64,000 nt of DNA from Phycisphaeraceae bacterium (GCA_020849625.1 JADLFV010000108.1:1-64000); one strand, 5' to 3'; counted from the first letter of the stretch, positions 25,691 through 33,258 are shown. A program made the numbers and translations. Notes: generated from the letters alone by a model not told the origin.

Positions 25691-26902
25691 ATGCAACGAT
25701 TCATCTCATCGGTCGCACTGACGGCGCTGCTGCTGCTTGTTTGCATCGCCATTCCCGCCCGCGCCCAGACCACGCAGTTCAACGGCGTCACCGTGCCCGG
25801 CGTCATCATCACCCATTCGCCGCAATCCTCCGGCATCTACATCGGTTCGCCCGCCATCGTCATCCTGCCCAACGGCGATTACCTGGCGTCGCATGACGAG
25901 TTCGGGCCCAAGTCCACGGAGAAGATCGCGGCTGTGACCCGCATCTTCCGCTCGACCGATCGCGGCCGGACGTGGACGCCGCGGTCCGTCCTCCAAGGTC
26001 AGTTCTGGTCCAACCTGTTCGTGCATGGCGATGCGCTCTACATCCTCGGCACCGACTCGCACAGCAACGACCTGGTGATTCGCCGCTCAACCGACGGCGG
26101 CGCAACCTGGACCACGCCCAGCGATGCCGACCACGGCCTGCTGCGGTCCGCTGACAGTGAACTGGGTTACCACACCGCCCCCATGCCCATGGTCAGCGCC
26201 CACGGCCGCCTGTGGCGCGGATTCGAAAGTCGAAGCACGCAGGAGCGCAACGACCTGCGTGTCGGCATCATGAGCATTCCCCTCGATGCCGACCTGCTGG
26301 TGGCGGACAACTGGACCTTCAGCAACCAGATTCCCTGCGATAAAAACTGGCTGCCCGACAATGCGGTTCGCTCCTGGCGCGAATCAGGCGCGGTGCTGGC
26401 GCCCGATGACAGCGTGGTCAACGTCGTCCGCGTTGATGTCGAACGCGGTATCCCCGAAGTGGCCGCGATCGTGCGCGTGGTCGATCCGCATACGGTGACT
26501 TTCGATCCCGATCACGACATGGTTCCCTTGCCCGGCGGAAGCAAGAAGTTCACCATTCGCCGCGCCCCCGATGGCACGTACTGGTCGCTGACCAATCCCG
26601 TCAATGAGGGAAACTACAGTGCCGACGCCCGCCCCGGTTCCATCCGCAACATTCTCGCCCTGGTGCGCAGCGATGACCTGCGACACTGGACGGTTGATCG
26701 CATCGTGGCCAGGGACTTGAGCGACGTGAAACTCATCGGTTTCCAGTATCCCGACTGGCAGTTCGACGGCCACGACATCGTGGCGGTCAGCCGCACCGCC
26801 TATCCCGACGGCGTAGGCGGGGCCCATAACTACCACGACGCCAACTTTCTCACTTTCCATCAGATTGAGAACGTGCTGCCGGCAACGAGCCATGAACAGT
26901 AA
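25691..26902 (+). CDS. Secreted BNR/sialidase-like protein, paralogue of the previous
   Basis: The 403-aa paralogue has its own signal peptide (ALTALLLLVCIAIPARA) and Asp boxes STDRGRTW and STDGGATW in the same positions. AAGGAAGG precedes the ATG, so the two genes form an operon. The sequences have diverged enough that different substrates are possible. The 3' end overlaps the next gene by 11 bp. As with its neighbour, enzyme activity is inferred from fold only. Confidence 0.78.
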   Translation: MQRFISSVALTALLLLVCIAIPARAQTTQFNGVTVPGVIITHSPQSSGIYIGSPAIVILPNGDYLASHDEFGPKSTEKIAAVTRIFRSTDRGRTWTPRSVLQGQFWSNLFVHGDALYILGTDSHSNDLVIRRSTDGGATWTTPSDADHGLLRSADSELGYHTAPMPMVSAHGRLWRGFESRSTQERNDLRVGIMSIPLDADLLVADNWTFSNQIPCDKNWLPDNAVRSWRESGAVLAPDDSVVNVVRVDVERGIPEVAAIVRVVDPHTVTFDPDHDMVPLPGGSKKFTIRRAPDGTYWSLTNPVNEGNYSADARPGSIRNILALVRSDDLRHWTVDRIVARDLSDVKLIGFQYPDWQFDGHDIVAVSRTAYPDGVGGAHNYHDANFLTFHQIENVLPATSHEQ

Positions 26903-27665
26903 ACCAACGCTGCTGCAATCCACGGCGTTTCGCGCTGCGGCGCATTGGCGCGGTTGGTTGTTGGTGGTCTTGCTGGTAGTGTTTGTGGCGGTGGTGTATT
27001 ACCCCGAAGTGGCCTACTGGGTGGAACGGACGCAACAGGGCAGTCCGTACGGCCTAGCCCAGAGGTGGCCGTTTGGGCAACAGGTTCATTGGCGAACTGC
27101 CGCCATCACTCGAGTGGTGACTCTCCGTGACTGGTCAGCGAAATACCATCTCTGGCTTTCGCCACTGACGCGCGATGGCATTGTGTTCAGCGTGTTGTTG
27201 TTTTACCTGCTGGTCCGTCAACGCAGGCCGCCTGTGACGCAACGCCACGTTTTCTGCGTTGGTGTGATCTGTTATCTGTTGGGTTGCGTGGCGTCAGTGT
27301 GGCTTTTTTACCTCAGGTTCGGTTACTTCCGTTTTCTGGAGCCGTATAACCATTACGGGTTCTGGGAGGAATTAGCGCGACCTGTCACTCAGCTGGTCTC
27401 GATGTGGCAGGGGCAGGCAGTACCGATGAACTCCGTCGGCTTTGAACACATGATGAATACGGTCTGGCCGTACTACGTACGAGCGCCGCTGATCATACTG
27501 GCGGTGTTTTGCGTTAGCGCATGGCTGATGCTGCGTGGAAAACGAACCGGCGCCAGCGGGTATTACTACAAGTGCGGCTATGACCTTCGTGGGTCCGCTG
27601 AGTCTGCTCAATGCCCCGAGTGCGGCGCGAACATTGCAAGACCCAAGCCCGATTTGTCTCGGTGA
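26892..27665 (+). CDS. Membrane protein with C-terminal zinc ribbon
   Basis: The 257-aa protein has several hydrophobic segments (about residues 15-35, 100-115, 130-150 and 200-220) and ends in YKCGYDLRGSAESAQCPECG, a two-Cys-pair zinc ribbon. This CGYDLRG ribbon closes many planctomycete membrane proteins of unknown function. ATG 26892 overlaps the end of the BNR gene, implying coupling, though a role with the sialidase-like proteins is only a guess. Confidence 0.65.
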   Translation: MNSKPTLLQSTAFRAAAHWRGWLLVVLLVVFVAVVYYPEVAYWVERTQQGSPYGLAQRWPFGQQVHWRTAAITRVVTLRDWSAKYHLWLSPLTRDGIVFSVLLFYLLVRQRRPPVTQRHVFCVGVICYLLGCVASVWLFYLRFGYFRFLEPYNHYGFWEELARPVTQLVSMWQGQAVPMNSVGFEHMMNTVWPYYVRAPLIILAVFCVSAWLMLRGKRTGASGYYYKCGYDLRGSAESAQCPECGANIARPKPDLSR

Positions 27666-27725
27666 TATGAATCCGCCCACAGAACGATTGCCATGACGCT
27701 GCGGGTGCGGAAGTTGAAGCTGCAT

Positions 27726-27731
27726 TACCAT
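27726..27731 (+). promoter_or_regulatory. Putative -10 box TACCAT of the CPBP protease gene
   Basis: TACCAT ends 7 bp before ATG 27739 and no Shine-Dalgarno intervenes. Confidence 0.35.
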
Positions 27732-27738
27732 GTAACCC

Positions 27739-28485
27739 ATGAGCGCAAATGGTTCGAGTCAATATGTCGCGAAATTGAGACACCCGTTGCCGGCGCTGCT
27801 GCTGCTGGTGCCGGCCCCGACGCTGGGCGTGCTGGGGGCCATGTTGTGGTTCACCGACTCGATCGTCGGACAGGCGATGTGGGCGGCGAGCAAGGTCTGG
27901 ATCATGGCCCTGCCGCTGGCGTGGCTGCTGTTTGTGGATCGGTCTTACATCAGCGTGTCGCCCATCCCGCGCAAGCAGATGCGCAGCGCGCTGATCGCGG
28001 CCAACGTCACCGGCGTGTTGATCTTTGCGCTGATTCTGGGCGGTTACTACCTGTTCGGCCGCGAATGGATGGACCTGGATGCGGTGCGGGTCCACTTGAC
28101 GAGCGTGGGGCTGGACAGTGTGCCGCTGTACCTGGCGATGTGCGTGTTCTGGATCGTGGTCAACAGCGCGGTGGAAGAGTATGTCTGGCGCTGGTTCGTG
28201 TACACGCGCTTGGCGGCGCTGATACCGCACCGTTTGATTCTTCCGGGGGTTGCCGCGGGCCTGGCGTTCACGCTGCATCACGTGTTCGCCCTGGGCCTCA
28301 ACTTTCAGTGGGATTGGCGCATCGTGGGGCTGGCCAGCACGGGTGTGTTCGTCGGCGGAGTCACGTGGTCGATCCTTTATGCGGTCTATCGCAGCATCTG
28401 GCCCGGATGGATCAGCCACGCCTGGGCGGACCTGGCGATCTTCATCATCGGCTACCAGTTGCTGTTTAGCGTGTCCGGAAGTTAG
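27739..28485 (+). CDS. CPBP-family intramembrane metalloprotease
   Basis: The 248-aa integral membrane protein has the CAAX-protease/bacteriocin-processing signature: EEYVWRWFVYTRL (EExxxR) and, in a later helix, FTLHHVF (FxxxH). These motifs line the active site of glutamate intramembrane proteases. About six to seven membrane segments are visible. Roles in the family range from prenyl-protein processing to bacteriocin immunity; nothing nearby tells which. ATG 27739 is supported by a TACCAT box at leaderless spacing. Confidence 0.82.
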   Translation: MSANGSSQYVAKLRHPLPALLLLVPAPTLGVLGAMLWFTDSIVGQAMWAASKVWIMALPLAWLLFVDRSYISVSPIPRKQMRSALIAANVTGVLIFALILGGYYLFGREWMDLDAVRVHLTSVGLDSVPLYLAMCVFWIVVNSAVEEYVWRWFVYTRLAALIPHRLILPGVAAGLAFTLHHVFALGLNFQWDWRIVGLASTGVFVGGVTWSILYAVYRSIWPGWISHAWADLAIFIIGYQLLFSVSGS

Positions 28486-28510
28486 AACAGGTTCCGCATT
28501 CAACCCTAGC

Positions 28511-28538
28511 GCCTACTCCCTACTGCCTGCTCCCTGCT
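28511..28538. repeat. Single arm of the GGAGTAGGCAGTA word element
   Basis: CCTACTCCCTACTGCCTGC and following bases match the right arm of the element at 20407, but no complementary left arm is present. It looks like a half element left next to the terminator at 28550. Confidence 0.65.
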
Positions 28539-28549
28539 ATCAAAAACAA

Positions 28550-28581
28550 CCAAGGCCCGCTCCCCTCCAAGCGGGCCTTGG
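28550..28581 (-). terminator. Terminator of the PEP-CTERM-like gene
   Basis: CCAAGGCCCGC pairs with GCGGGCCTTGG. On the minus strand the stem is followed by TTGTTTTT, serving the gene that ends at 28611. Confidence 0.8.
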
Positions 28582-28610
28582 TGATCTTGTTGATGGTGGA
28601 TGATCCAGCT

Positions 28611-29123
28611 TCAGAAGGTTTCTTCGATTTCCTGACGACCGCGACGCAGCGTCCGCATAGCGGCCAGTCCGCCCAGCAGGCTCATGCCCGCCCAGGCAGC
28701 CACGGGTGACGGCACGGCATGGCACTGGGGCTTGTCGTCGCCGCACTTGGGCCAGTCGTAGCCGCCGCAACGCGGCCAGTTGCCATCGTTGTGATCACGG
28801 TCCCAATCCCAGCAGCCACGGTCCGACCAGTCGCCGCAATCGGGGGTGTAGTCGTCGCAATCGTAGTCCCGCCAGTTCCAATCGAAAGTCGAGCCGCCGC
28901 AATACGAGTTGTTGCTGTAGTTGTGTCCGAAGTCGAAGTTGAAGCAGTTGCTGAACGACTCGTGCTGGAAGTTGTACGGGTTGTTCTGATACCCGCCGCT
29001 GTAGCAGTTGTCATTGCTGCGGTAGTTGAAGTTGTAGCTGGAGTAGGCGTGGGCCGATGACGCGACCAGGGCCAGGGCGGCCGCGGCGAACAATGCGATG
29101 CTGAACGTGCGAAGTGCGGACAT
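28611..29123 (-). CDS. Exported Asn/Tyr/Cys-rich protein with PEP-CTERM-like anchor
   Basis: The 170-aa protein has a signal peptide (SIALFAAAALALVASSAHA), a low-complexity middle rich in Asn, Tyr, Asp, Cys and Trp (for example NFNYRSNDNCYSGGYQNN), and a C-terminus VPSPVAAWAGMSLLGGLA followed by an Arg cluster, which resembles exosortase-processed PEP-CTERM tails. About a dozen Cys residues are spread through the repeats and could form disulfides or bind metal. It may be a surface or sheath component; the function is unknown. ATG 29123 follows AAGGAG. Confidence 0.68.
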   Translation of the reverse strand: MSALRTFSIALFAAAALALVASSAHAYSSYNFNYRSNDNCYSGGYQNNPYNFQHESFSNCFNFDFGHNYSNNSYCGGSTFDWNWRDYDCDDYTPDCGDWSDRGCWDWDRDHNDGNWPRCGGYDWPKCGDDKPQCHAVPSPVAAWAGMSLLGGLAAMRTLRRGRQEIEETF

Positions 29124-29267
29124 GGGATTGCTCCTTGTTGCAAAGCGTTGGTGCAAGCAAGCCCGAGGTTCCGGGTGTTGCAAGCAGGAGGGTCAAGATT
29201 CGCCGCGGAAGCCGGCCGGGTGTGGCGCTGCTACAGGCCGGGCAAGATGGGAAAGTCCGAAAATTGC

Positions 29268-29273
29268 TATGAT
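29268..29273 (+). promoter_or_regulatory. Putative -10 box TATGAT of eda
   Basis: TATGAT ends 9 bp before ATG 29283, with no Shine-Dalgarno between. It supports the shorter start for the aldolase. Confidence 0.4.
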
Positions 29274-29282
29274 GTCCCGCCT

Positions 29283-29936
29283 ATGGACCACAATCCCCGC
29301 ACCGCGATCAGCAATCGCATCATCGACTCCGGCCTGGTGGCCATCATCCGGGCCGACAGCCGCGAAGGCCTCATCGACACCTGCCGTGCCTTACGGGACG
29401 GCGGCATCACCGTGGCGGAAATCACCATGACCACGCCCGGCGCCCTGGAAGCCATCGCCGCCGCACGCAAGACCTTCGGCAACGATTACCTGATCGGTGT
29501 CGGCAGCGTGCTCGACGGCGACACCGCCCGCCGCGCCATCGATGCCGGCGCCGAGTTCGTCGTCAGTCCCGTCTGCCGAGAGGATGTCATCGAAGCTTCG
29601 CACGAGCTTGGCAAGCCCGTGATGCCCGGTTGCTTCACGCCTACCGAGATCTATCACGCCACCGCGCTCGGCGCCGACCTGATCAAAGTCTTCCCCGCCA
29701 ACCACCTGGGACCCAAGTATTTCAAGGACATTCTGGCTCCCATGCCGCAGCTTAAGCTCACGCCCACCGGCGGCGTAGACCTGACCACCGCCATCGACTG
29801 GTTCGCTGCCGGCGCCAAAGCCCTCGGCTGCGGATCGGCCCTGGTCAAGAAGGACATGATCAAGAGCAAAAATTGGAAGGGCCTGACCGATCTGGCCGCC
29901 CAGTTCGTCGCCAAGGTCAAAGAAGCGCGAGGCTGA
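29283..29936 (+). CDS. eda: KDPG/KHG aldolase
   Basis: The 217-aa class I aldolase splits 2-keto-3-deoxy-6-phosphogluconate to pyruvate and glyceraldehyde 3-phosphate (Entner-Doudoroff and uronate pathways). The Schiff-base Lys is in DLIKVFPANHLGP and the catalytic Glu in VAEITMTTPGAL; GVGSVLD and TPTGGVD complete the barrel motifs. ATG 29283 gives the standard family length; a longer frame from 29148 does not. No dehydratase gene is adjacent, so which keto-deoxy sugar it uses is open. Confidence 0.94.
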   Translation: MDHNPRTAISNRIIDSGLVAIIRADSREGLIDTCRALRDGGITVAEITMTTPGALEAIAAARKTFGNDYLIGVGSVLDGDTARRAIDAGAEFVVSPVCREDVIEASHELGKPVMPGCFTPTEIYHATALGADLIKVFPANHLGPKYFKDILAPMPQLKLTPTGGVDLTTAIDWFAAGAKALGCGSALVKKDMIKSKNWKGLTDLAAQFVAKVKEARG

Positions 29937-30465
29937 GGCAGGCACGCCGATCAATGCAGGTGGACCACAGGTTACTGCTGGTCGGATCCCGGCATTCGGG
30001 GGGTACCATGATGGTGTGAAACTCACCGCCATCTATCGTCGGGTTCCCGAAGGATACATTGGCTTTGTCGAGGAATTGCCCGGCGCCAACACTCAGGGCC
30101 AGACACTGGACGAAGCTCGCAGCAACCTGCGCGAAGCGATCGAACTCGTCCTGGAAACAAACCGCCAGTTGAGCGCCGAATCGCTTGAGGGTGTCGAGGT
30201 GATCCGAGAAACCATCGAGTTTCCCGCCGCATGAAACGCCGACCGTAGAAACGGGGTCAGACCCCGTCAGCTTCCCGCATGATGGGCAGCGAGCCAGTTC
30301 CCGAATTCCCACACCCGCCGCAAGGAAGCGCACACCGCCGGCTTCCCAGTAGTCACGCACACACCCGCACGGACATTGAGCAACCCAGGTCTTGGTGTCA
30401 GTCCGAATCGCTTCAAACCAGCGGGCTGGAAGCAGAAACTTCAGGATGCGTTGGATGGCAGACAT
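29917..30465 (-). CDS. Zinc-ribbon protein whose C-terminus is altered by a REP-like element
   Basis: The first 65 residues look like a small protein family with ILKFLLPARWFEAI, QCPCGCVRDYWEAGGVRFLA and a final CPSCGK, i.e. two zinc-binding Cys pairs. Right after CGK the frame enters the palindrome at 30251 (TGSDPVSTV) and then runs antisense through hicB for another 110 codons to a stop at 29917. I take residues 1-65 as the native part and the rest as an artefact of insertion. ATG 30465 is preferred to GTG 30477. Function unknown. Confidence 0.5.
   Translation of the reverse strand: MSAIQRILKFLLPARWFEAIRTDTKTWVAQCPCGCVRDYWEAGGVRFLAAGVGIRELARCPSCGKLTGSDPVSTVGVSCGGKLDGFSDHLDTLKRFGAQLAVCFQDEFDRFAQVAASFVQCLALSVGAGQFLDKANVSFGNPTIDGGEFHTIMVPPECRDPTSSNLWSTCIDRRACLSLALL
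30004..30009 (+). promoter_or_regulatory. Putative -10 box TACCAT of hicB
   Basis: TACCAT ends 6 bp before the GTG start at 30016, the same leaderless spacing as at other genes in the window. Confidence 0.4.
30016..30234 (+). CDS. hicB: HicB-family antitoxin
   Basis: The 72-aa protein matches the HicB N-terminal fold: YRRVPEGYIGFVEELPGANTQG followed by TLDEARSNLREAIELVLETN. HicB antitoxins neutralise the mRNA interferase HicA and repress the operon. Here the C-terminal DNA-binding part seen in longer HicB proteins is absent, as in many short HicB-like proteins. Its stop overlaps the ATG of a hicA start (ATGA), but that gene is broken after five codons. The antitoxin is therefore an orphan unless HicA is elsewhere. 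Confidence 0.82.
   Translation: MKLTAIYRRVPEGYIGFVEELPGANTQGQTLDEARSNLREAIELVLETNRQLSAESLEGVEVIRETIEFPAA
30231..30248 (+). pseudogene. hicA remnant (first five codons)
   Basis: ATG 30231 overlaps the hicB stop and reads MKRRP before TAG, matching the usual MKRR start of HicA toxins. The sequence then turns into a REP-like palindrome 3 bp later. The rest of hicA is gone from this place. Confidence 0.5.
30251..30267. repeat. REP-like palindrome with GGGGTCAGACCCC core
   Basis: ACGGGGT-CAG-ACCCCGT is a perfect hairpin. The core shares GGGGTCAGA with the element at 54053. It sits exactly where hicA and the opposing zinc-ribbon gene are interrupted. Confidence 0.75.
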
Positions 30466-30514
30466 GTGCACTATCACAGACGTCGCGGGTCAAGGCGGAG
30501 TTGGATAAACCTGA

Positions 30515-31159
30515 TTAAAGATGGCCCCCAAGCGCCACGTGCAGACTTCCTCCAACGATGAAAAGAGCAATCATTTGAAGGAAAGCGAAGCTCAACGCCA
30601 AGGTAATCCTGATGCCCATGGATTGCCGGCGCATGACGGACAGGTGCAGCAGAGCGGCTGCCACAGGGATTGACAGAATCAGGGCATTCATCGATGGGAT
30701 ATACGTGGGCCAATGTTGCATCCCTGACTGGATGTAGGGGTAATCCCCCGCGACCCACATGCTCAACCATACGATGAAAATTGCAAGCTGAATAAGAACT
30801 GCACGCATTTCCAGTGCCAATGAGTTTGTTTTGTGGCCACCTGCAACAATCAGGTTTCTAACCTGTAAGTCTATTCTCTCTTGCTGATTTCGCTGGTCAA
30901 GGACGGTGGGGTACAAAGATCCCGTCAATGTCTCATTTGTGATACAGATGCCGCTGAATCCCTTTGGGAAGAACGTACGGAGTCGTACAATGGCTATTTG
31001 AAGGAATGGAGGCGCTTCATTGAGGTCAATATGAGCAATTCTCGCTTGAAATGAAATCTGATTGGATGAAATACCGGCGGGTATCTTATCGTATCCTCGT
31101 ATTGGGATCAGCAGTGGTAGCTTTGTTATTGTTCTACGACAAAGTGAGCAAGCCGCCAT
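30515..31159 (-). CDS. Hypothetical membrane protein in a lower-GC stretch
   Basis: The frame gives up to 214 aa with two to three hydrophobic segments (AVLIQLAIFIVWLSMWVAG, ILSIPVAAALLHLSV, LALSFAFLQMIALFIVGG) and a polar N-terminal part. I do not recognise it. The true start is unclear: the first 36 codons overlap the divergent gene at 31051, and no internal ATG precedes the polar part, so a TTG or other start, or a lost N-terminus, is possible. Base composition is clearly less GC-rich than the surroundings, suggesting recent arrival. Confidence 0.4.
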   Translation of the reverse strand: MAACSLCRRTITKLPLLIPIRGYDKIPAGISSNQISFQARIAHIDLNEAPPFLQIAIVRLRTFFPKGFSGICITNETLTGSLYPTVLDQRNQQERIDLQVRNLIVAGGHKTNSLALEMRAVLIQLAIFIVWLSMWVAGDYPYIQSGMQHWPTYIPSMNALILSIPVAAALLHLSVMRRQSMGIRITLALSFAFLQMIALFIVGGSLHVALGGHL

Positions 31160-31524
31160 GGCTGTGCAAGCCGGTTAGTGAGATTAAACGAGTTGAAATA
31201 ATGGAGCAATGGCGTGAACCGGGGGACACGCCTGAAGAAGATAAATGGCGACGTCACGATTATCAGTTACCTGGCGACAAAGCAGCAGATGTATACAACA
31301 TCTTGTACCGCGCTAAGCCCCTGCCAGAAACAAAGCTCGGCGCATGGGGCAAAATGACTGTGTATTACAAAGATCGAACAACACTTGAAATCGTGTTGTG
31401 CAACGATCGCTCCATTATCATTGATCATGCGCCATATGAGGTTAGTCATGCTCGCTATGAGATTGATATGGATAAGCTGCGGGAAGTTGTCGGCGCACGC
31501 CCATTGCCTCAATACCAGGAGTGA
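31051..31524 (+). CDS. Hypothetical membrane-anchored protein, 157 aa
   Basis: The product has one N-terminal membrane segment (YRILVLGSAVVALLLFY) and a soluble domain with ADVYNILYRAKPLPETKLGAW and KMTVYYKDRTTLEIVLCNDR, which looks like a small alpha/beta fold. Family unknown. Like its divergent neighbour it is less GC-rich than the rest of the window, so both may have come together. An alternative ATG lies at 31066. Confidence 0.5.
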   Translation: MKSDWMKYRRVSYRILVLGSAVVALLLFYDKVSKPPWLCKPVSEIKRVEIMEQWREPGDTPEEDKWRRHDYQLPGDKAADVYNILYRAKPLPETKLGAWGKMTVYYKDRTTLEIVLCNDRSIIIDHAPYEVSHARYEIDMDKLREVVGARPLPQYQE

Positions 31525-31559
31525 TGCATGCTGCGGTGAACAGCCTGGAGGTCGCCGTA

Positions 31560-31581
31560 CCCCGCGTGTATTCACGCGGGG
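31560..31581. repeat. Hairpin CCCCGCGTG/CACGCGGGG
   Basis: A perfect 9-bp stem with a 4-base loop, ending 3 bp before the first 62-bp repeat copy. No T-run follows, so it is probably not a terminator. Confidence 0.65.
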
Positions 31582-31584
31582 CTA

Positions 31585-31646
31585 AATGGGGGAAGGTGGT
31601 GCTGCGTGTGTGGTTGTCGCAGGGCGAATGGGATAAAGCGATCGCC
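31585..31646 (+). repeat. 62-bp direct repeat, copy A
   Basis: It matches copy B (31708-31769) at 53 of 62 positions with no gaps. Both copies can encode WG-x-x-VLRVWL-x-QG, so they may derive from a duplicated gene fragment. Copy A is followed directly by the hairpin at 31647. Confidence 0.75.
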
Positions 31647-31678
31647 GGGTGCCACGGCCGCACGCGGCCGTGGCACCC
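31647..31678. repeat. Hairpin GGGTGCCACGGCCG/CGGCCGTGGCACCC
   Basis: A perfect 14-bp stem around CACG, inserted between the two 62-bp repeats. Its outer bases GGGTGCCA/TGGCACCC are the same as the outer stem of the element at 49336, so the two are relatives. Confidence 0.8.
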
Positions 31679-31707
31679 CCCGGACAATGCTTTCACAATG
31701 ATCAATC

Positions 31708-31769
31708 AATGGGGACAGGCGGTGCTGCGGGTGTGGTTGGCGCAGGGCGACGGGGATGAAGTGATCGCC
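31708..31769 (+). repeat. 62-bp direct repeat, copy B
   Basis: Second copy of the 62-bp unit, 85 percent identical to copy A by direct comparison. It is followed directly by TCGCAAAT-type words, just as copy A is followed by a hairpin element. Confidence 0.75.
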
Positions 31770-31856
31770 TCTTGCGAATCGCCATTCGCAAATCGCACGG
31801 CCTCAACAGAGGCAGCAGCCGCTCAATCGCAAATCGAATATCCCCTCAGTCGCTAC

Positions 31857-32267
31857 TTACGGGTTGCTCGGGGCGGTGGCTTCTTCGACTTTTTCAGCGC
31901 CCTTTTCCGCCGCGGCTTCGACGGCCTGGCCGGCTTGCTCGGCGGTTTCCTGGACCTGCTCGATAGTCTTCTCCGCGGCCTGCTCGACCTGGCCGGCGGC
32001 TTCCTGGGCCTGCTCGGTCATGGAGGCGGGCGCCTGCTCCATCGGCTCATCCGCCATCGGCTGCCTGGTGGGCAGTTCATCGGGTGGCGGCAGGTAGGTG
32101 GGCTGGGGCTTGAGGAAGTTGTTGTAGGTGATGATGCCGGCGGCGATCAGACAGACGGCGATGATCAGAATCTTGAACGTGTTGCTGCCGCCGGAGCAGG
32201 CGGGACAGGCGGGCGTTTGCTGTTGCTGGGGTGCGGGCTGCTGGGGCGGGATTTGATCCTGGGTCAT
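31857..32267 (-). CDS. Small membrane-anchored coiled-coil protein
   Basis: The 136-aa protein starts with a Pro/Gln-rich cytoplasmic segment holding a CPAC pair, then one membrane helix (ILIIAVCLIAAGIITY), a Pro-rich linker, and a Glu/Gln/Ala heptad region (residues about 80-132, QEAAGQVEQAAEKTIEQVQE) that should form a coiled coil or an amphipathic helix like those of LEA-type proteins. GAGG precedes the ATG. No family is recognised; a role at the cell envelope is inferred from topology. Confidence 0.65.
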   Translation of the reverse strand: MTQDQIPPQQPAPQQQQTPACPACSGGSNTFKILIIAVCLIAAGIITYNNFLKPQPTYLPPPDELPTRQPMADEPMEQAPASMTEQAQEAAGQVEQAAEKTIEQVQETAEQAGQAVEAAAEKGAEKVEEATAPSNP

Positions 32268-32387
32268 GCGACACCTCGTCAGGTTTGAGCCGGGCGTGTC
32301 AGTTTAATTGCCGCGTGTCGATGCCGGCATTCGTCACGTTGGCCCACGGGCGGCTGACATTGTATCGCAACGGGTCGGCGGCTGCGG

Positions 32388-33134
32388 TCAAGCGACGGGT
32401 GCGGGAGCGGTGGCAGCGGCGGGTGCGGCGGCGGCGGGTGCGGCGGCGGCGGCTGGTCTGGTGGTGGTTTCGGGAGTGCCCTGGGTGGTGATGTGGGCGA
32501 TGACGGTGAGCCCGGCGTAAACCTTCTGGCCGCGCTCGATGGCGGGGCGGGGCTTGAGGGTCATGGGGATATAGAGTTCGGTGGTGGAGCCGAGCTTGAT
32601 GATGCCGAACTTCTGTCCGCGCTGGAGGGTGTGCCCGACGCGGGCGGCGCAGTGGATGGTGCGGGCGAGCAGGCCGGCCACCTGGTTGACGGCGGCGACG
32701 GGGTGATCCTTGACCGGGTGAACCAGCAGCACGAGGTTGGCTTCGTTATCCAGTGCGGACTGGGGATTGAGGGCGTTAAGGTGTTTGCCGGGCTTATGGG
32801 TGATGGCGGTGACGCGGCTGTGGCACGGTGCGCGATTGATATGGACATCGAGCACGGAGAGAAAGATGCGGATGCACAGGGCCGGCCCGCGGAAGGGTTC
32901 GAAGTGTTCGACGTGGTGGATGGAACTGATGCGACCGTCAGCGGGGGCGACCATGATGCCGCGCTGCGAGGGGATGTGTCGCATGGGATCGCGGAAGAAC
33001 GCCAGCAGGGCGAGGGAGGCCAGGGCGATCAGGAGAGCGGCGGGCCACCAGCCGAGGACGATGGCCGCCCCAGTCAGCATCAGGCCAACGGCGGCGATGG
33101 TGAGCCATTCCTTGAGTGCGTAGGAACTGAGCAT
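32388..33134 (-). CDS. psd: Phosphatidylserine decarboxylase, short (PSD-A) form
   Basis: The 248-aa proenzyme makes phosphatidylethanolamine at the inner membrane. Two N-terminal membrane segments are followed by VAPADGRISSI, FLSVLDVHINRAP, and the self-cleavage site LGSTTE, where the Ser would become the pyruvoyl group. The length and motifs fit the short class common outside gammaproteobacteria. The last 30 residues are an Ala/Pro run encoded by near-tandem GCGGCGGGT units, an addition not needed for activity. A TATAAT lies 13 bp upstream of the ATG, in the word repeat. Confidence 0.92.
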   Translation of the reverse strand: MLSSYALKEWLTIAAVGLMLTGAAIVLGWWPAALLIALASLALLAFFRDPMRHIPSQRGIMVAPADGRISSIHHVEHFEPFRGPALCIRIFLSVLDVHINRAPCHSRVTAITHKPGKHLNALNPQSALDNEANLVLLVHPVKDHPVAAVNQVAGLLARTIHCAARVGHTLQRGQKFGIIKLGSTTELYIPMTLKPRPAIERGQKVYAGLTVIAHITTQGTPETTTRPAAAAAPAAAAPAAATAPAPVA

Positions 33135-33147
33135 GGGAGAGAGTTCG

Positions 33148-33153
33148 ATTATA
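33148..33153 (-). promoter_or_regulatory. TATAAT upstream of psd, formed at the edge of a word repeat
   Basis: Read on the minus strand, TATAAT stands 13 bp before the psd ATG. Part of it belongs to the TAGAATTTAGAATT word array that begins there. Confidence 0.5.
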
Positions 33154-33249
33154 GAATTTAGAATTTAGAATGACGATTGAGGAAAAGCACGGCATGAACC
33201 GCGTGATTCTATCCAATCGCAAATCTAAAATCGCAAATCTAAAATCGCA
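33149..33249. repeat. Word-array element (TAGAATT and TCGCAAATCTAAAA words)
   Basis: The left part (33149-33180) repeats TAGAATT; the right part (33214-33249) repeats TCGCAAATCTAAAA. The arms are only partly complementary. It fills the gap between psd and the HTH-TM gene. Confidence 0.75.
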
Positions 33250-33258
33250 TCAATGCCA

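Larger units (their letters stand above)
31525..31856. other. Gene-free stretch filled with repeats
   Basis: No believable gene lies here. It holds, in order, a GC-rich hairpin, a 62-bp repeat copy, a second hairpin, a diverged second copy of the 62-bp repeat, and fragments of a TCGCAAATC word (about 31774-31840) like that at 33214. A long plus-strand frame crosses the region but is the antisense of the gene at 31857. Confidence 0.7.

Noticed and set aside
31521-32288. Plus-strand frame of 255 codons through the repeat region
   Set aside because: Its second half is antisense to the coiled-coil gene at 31857 and its first half is repeats; no domain is seen.
32400-32470. GCGGCGGGT near-tandem repeat at the 3' end of psd as a mobile element
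   Set aside because: It is a simple coding microsatellite for Ala/Pro in the C-terminal tail, with no inverted arms.
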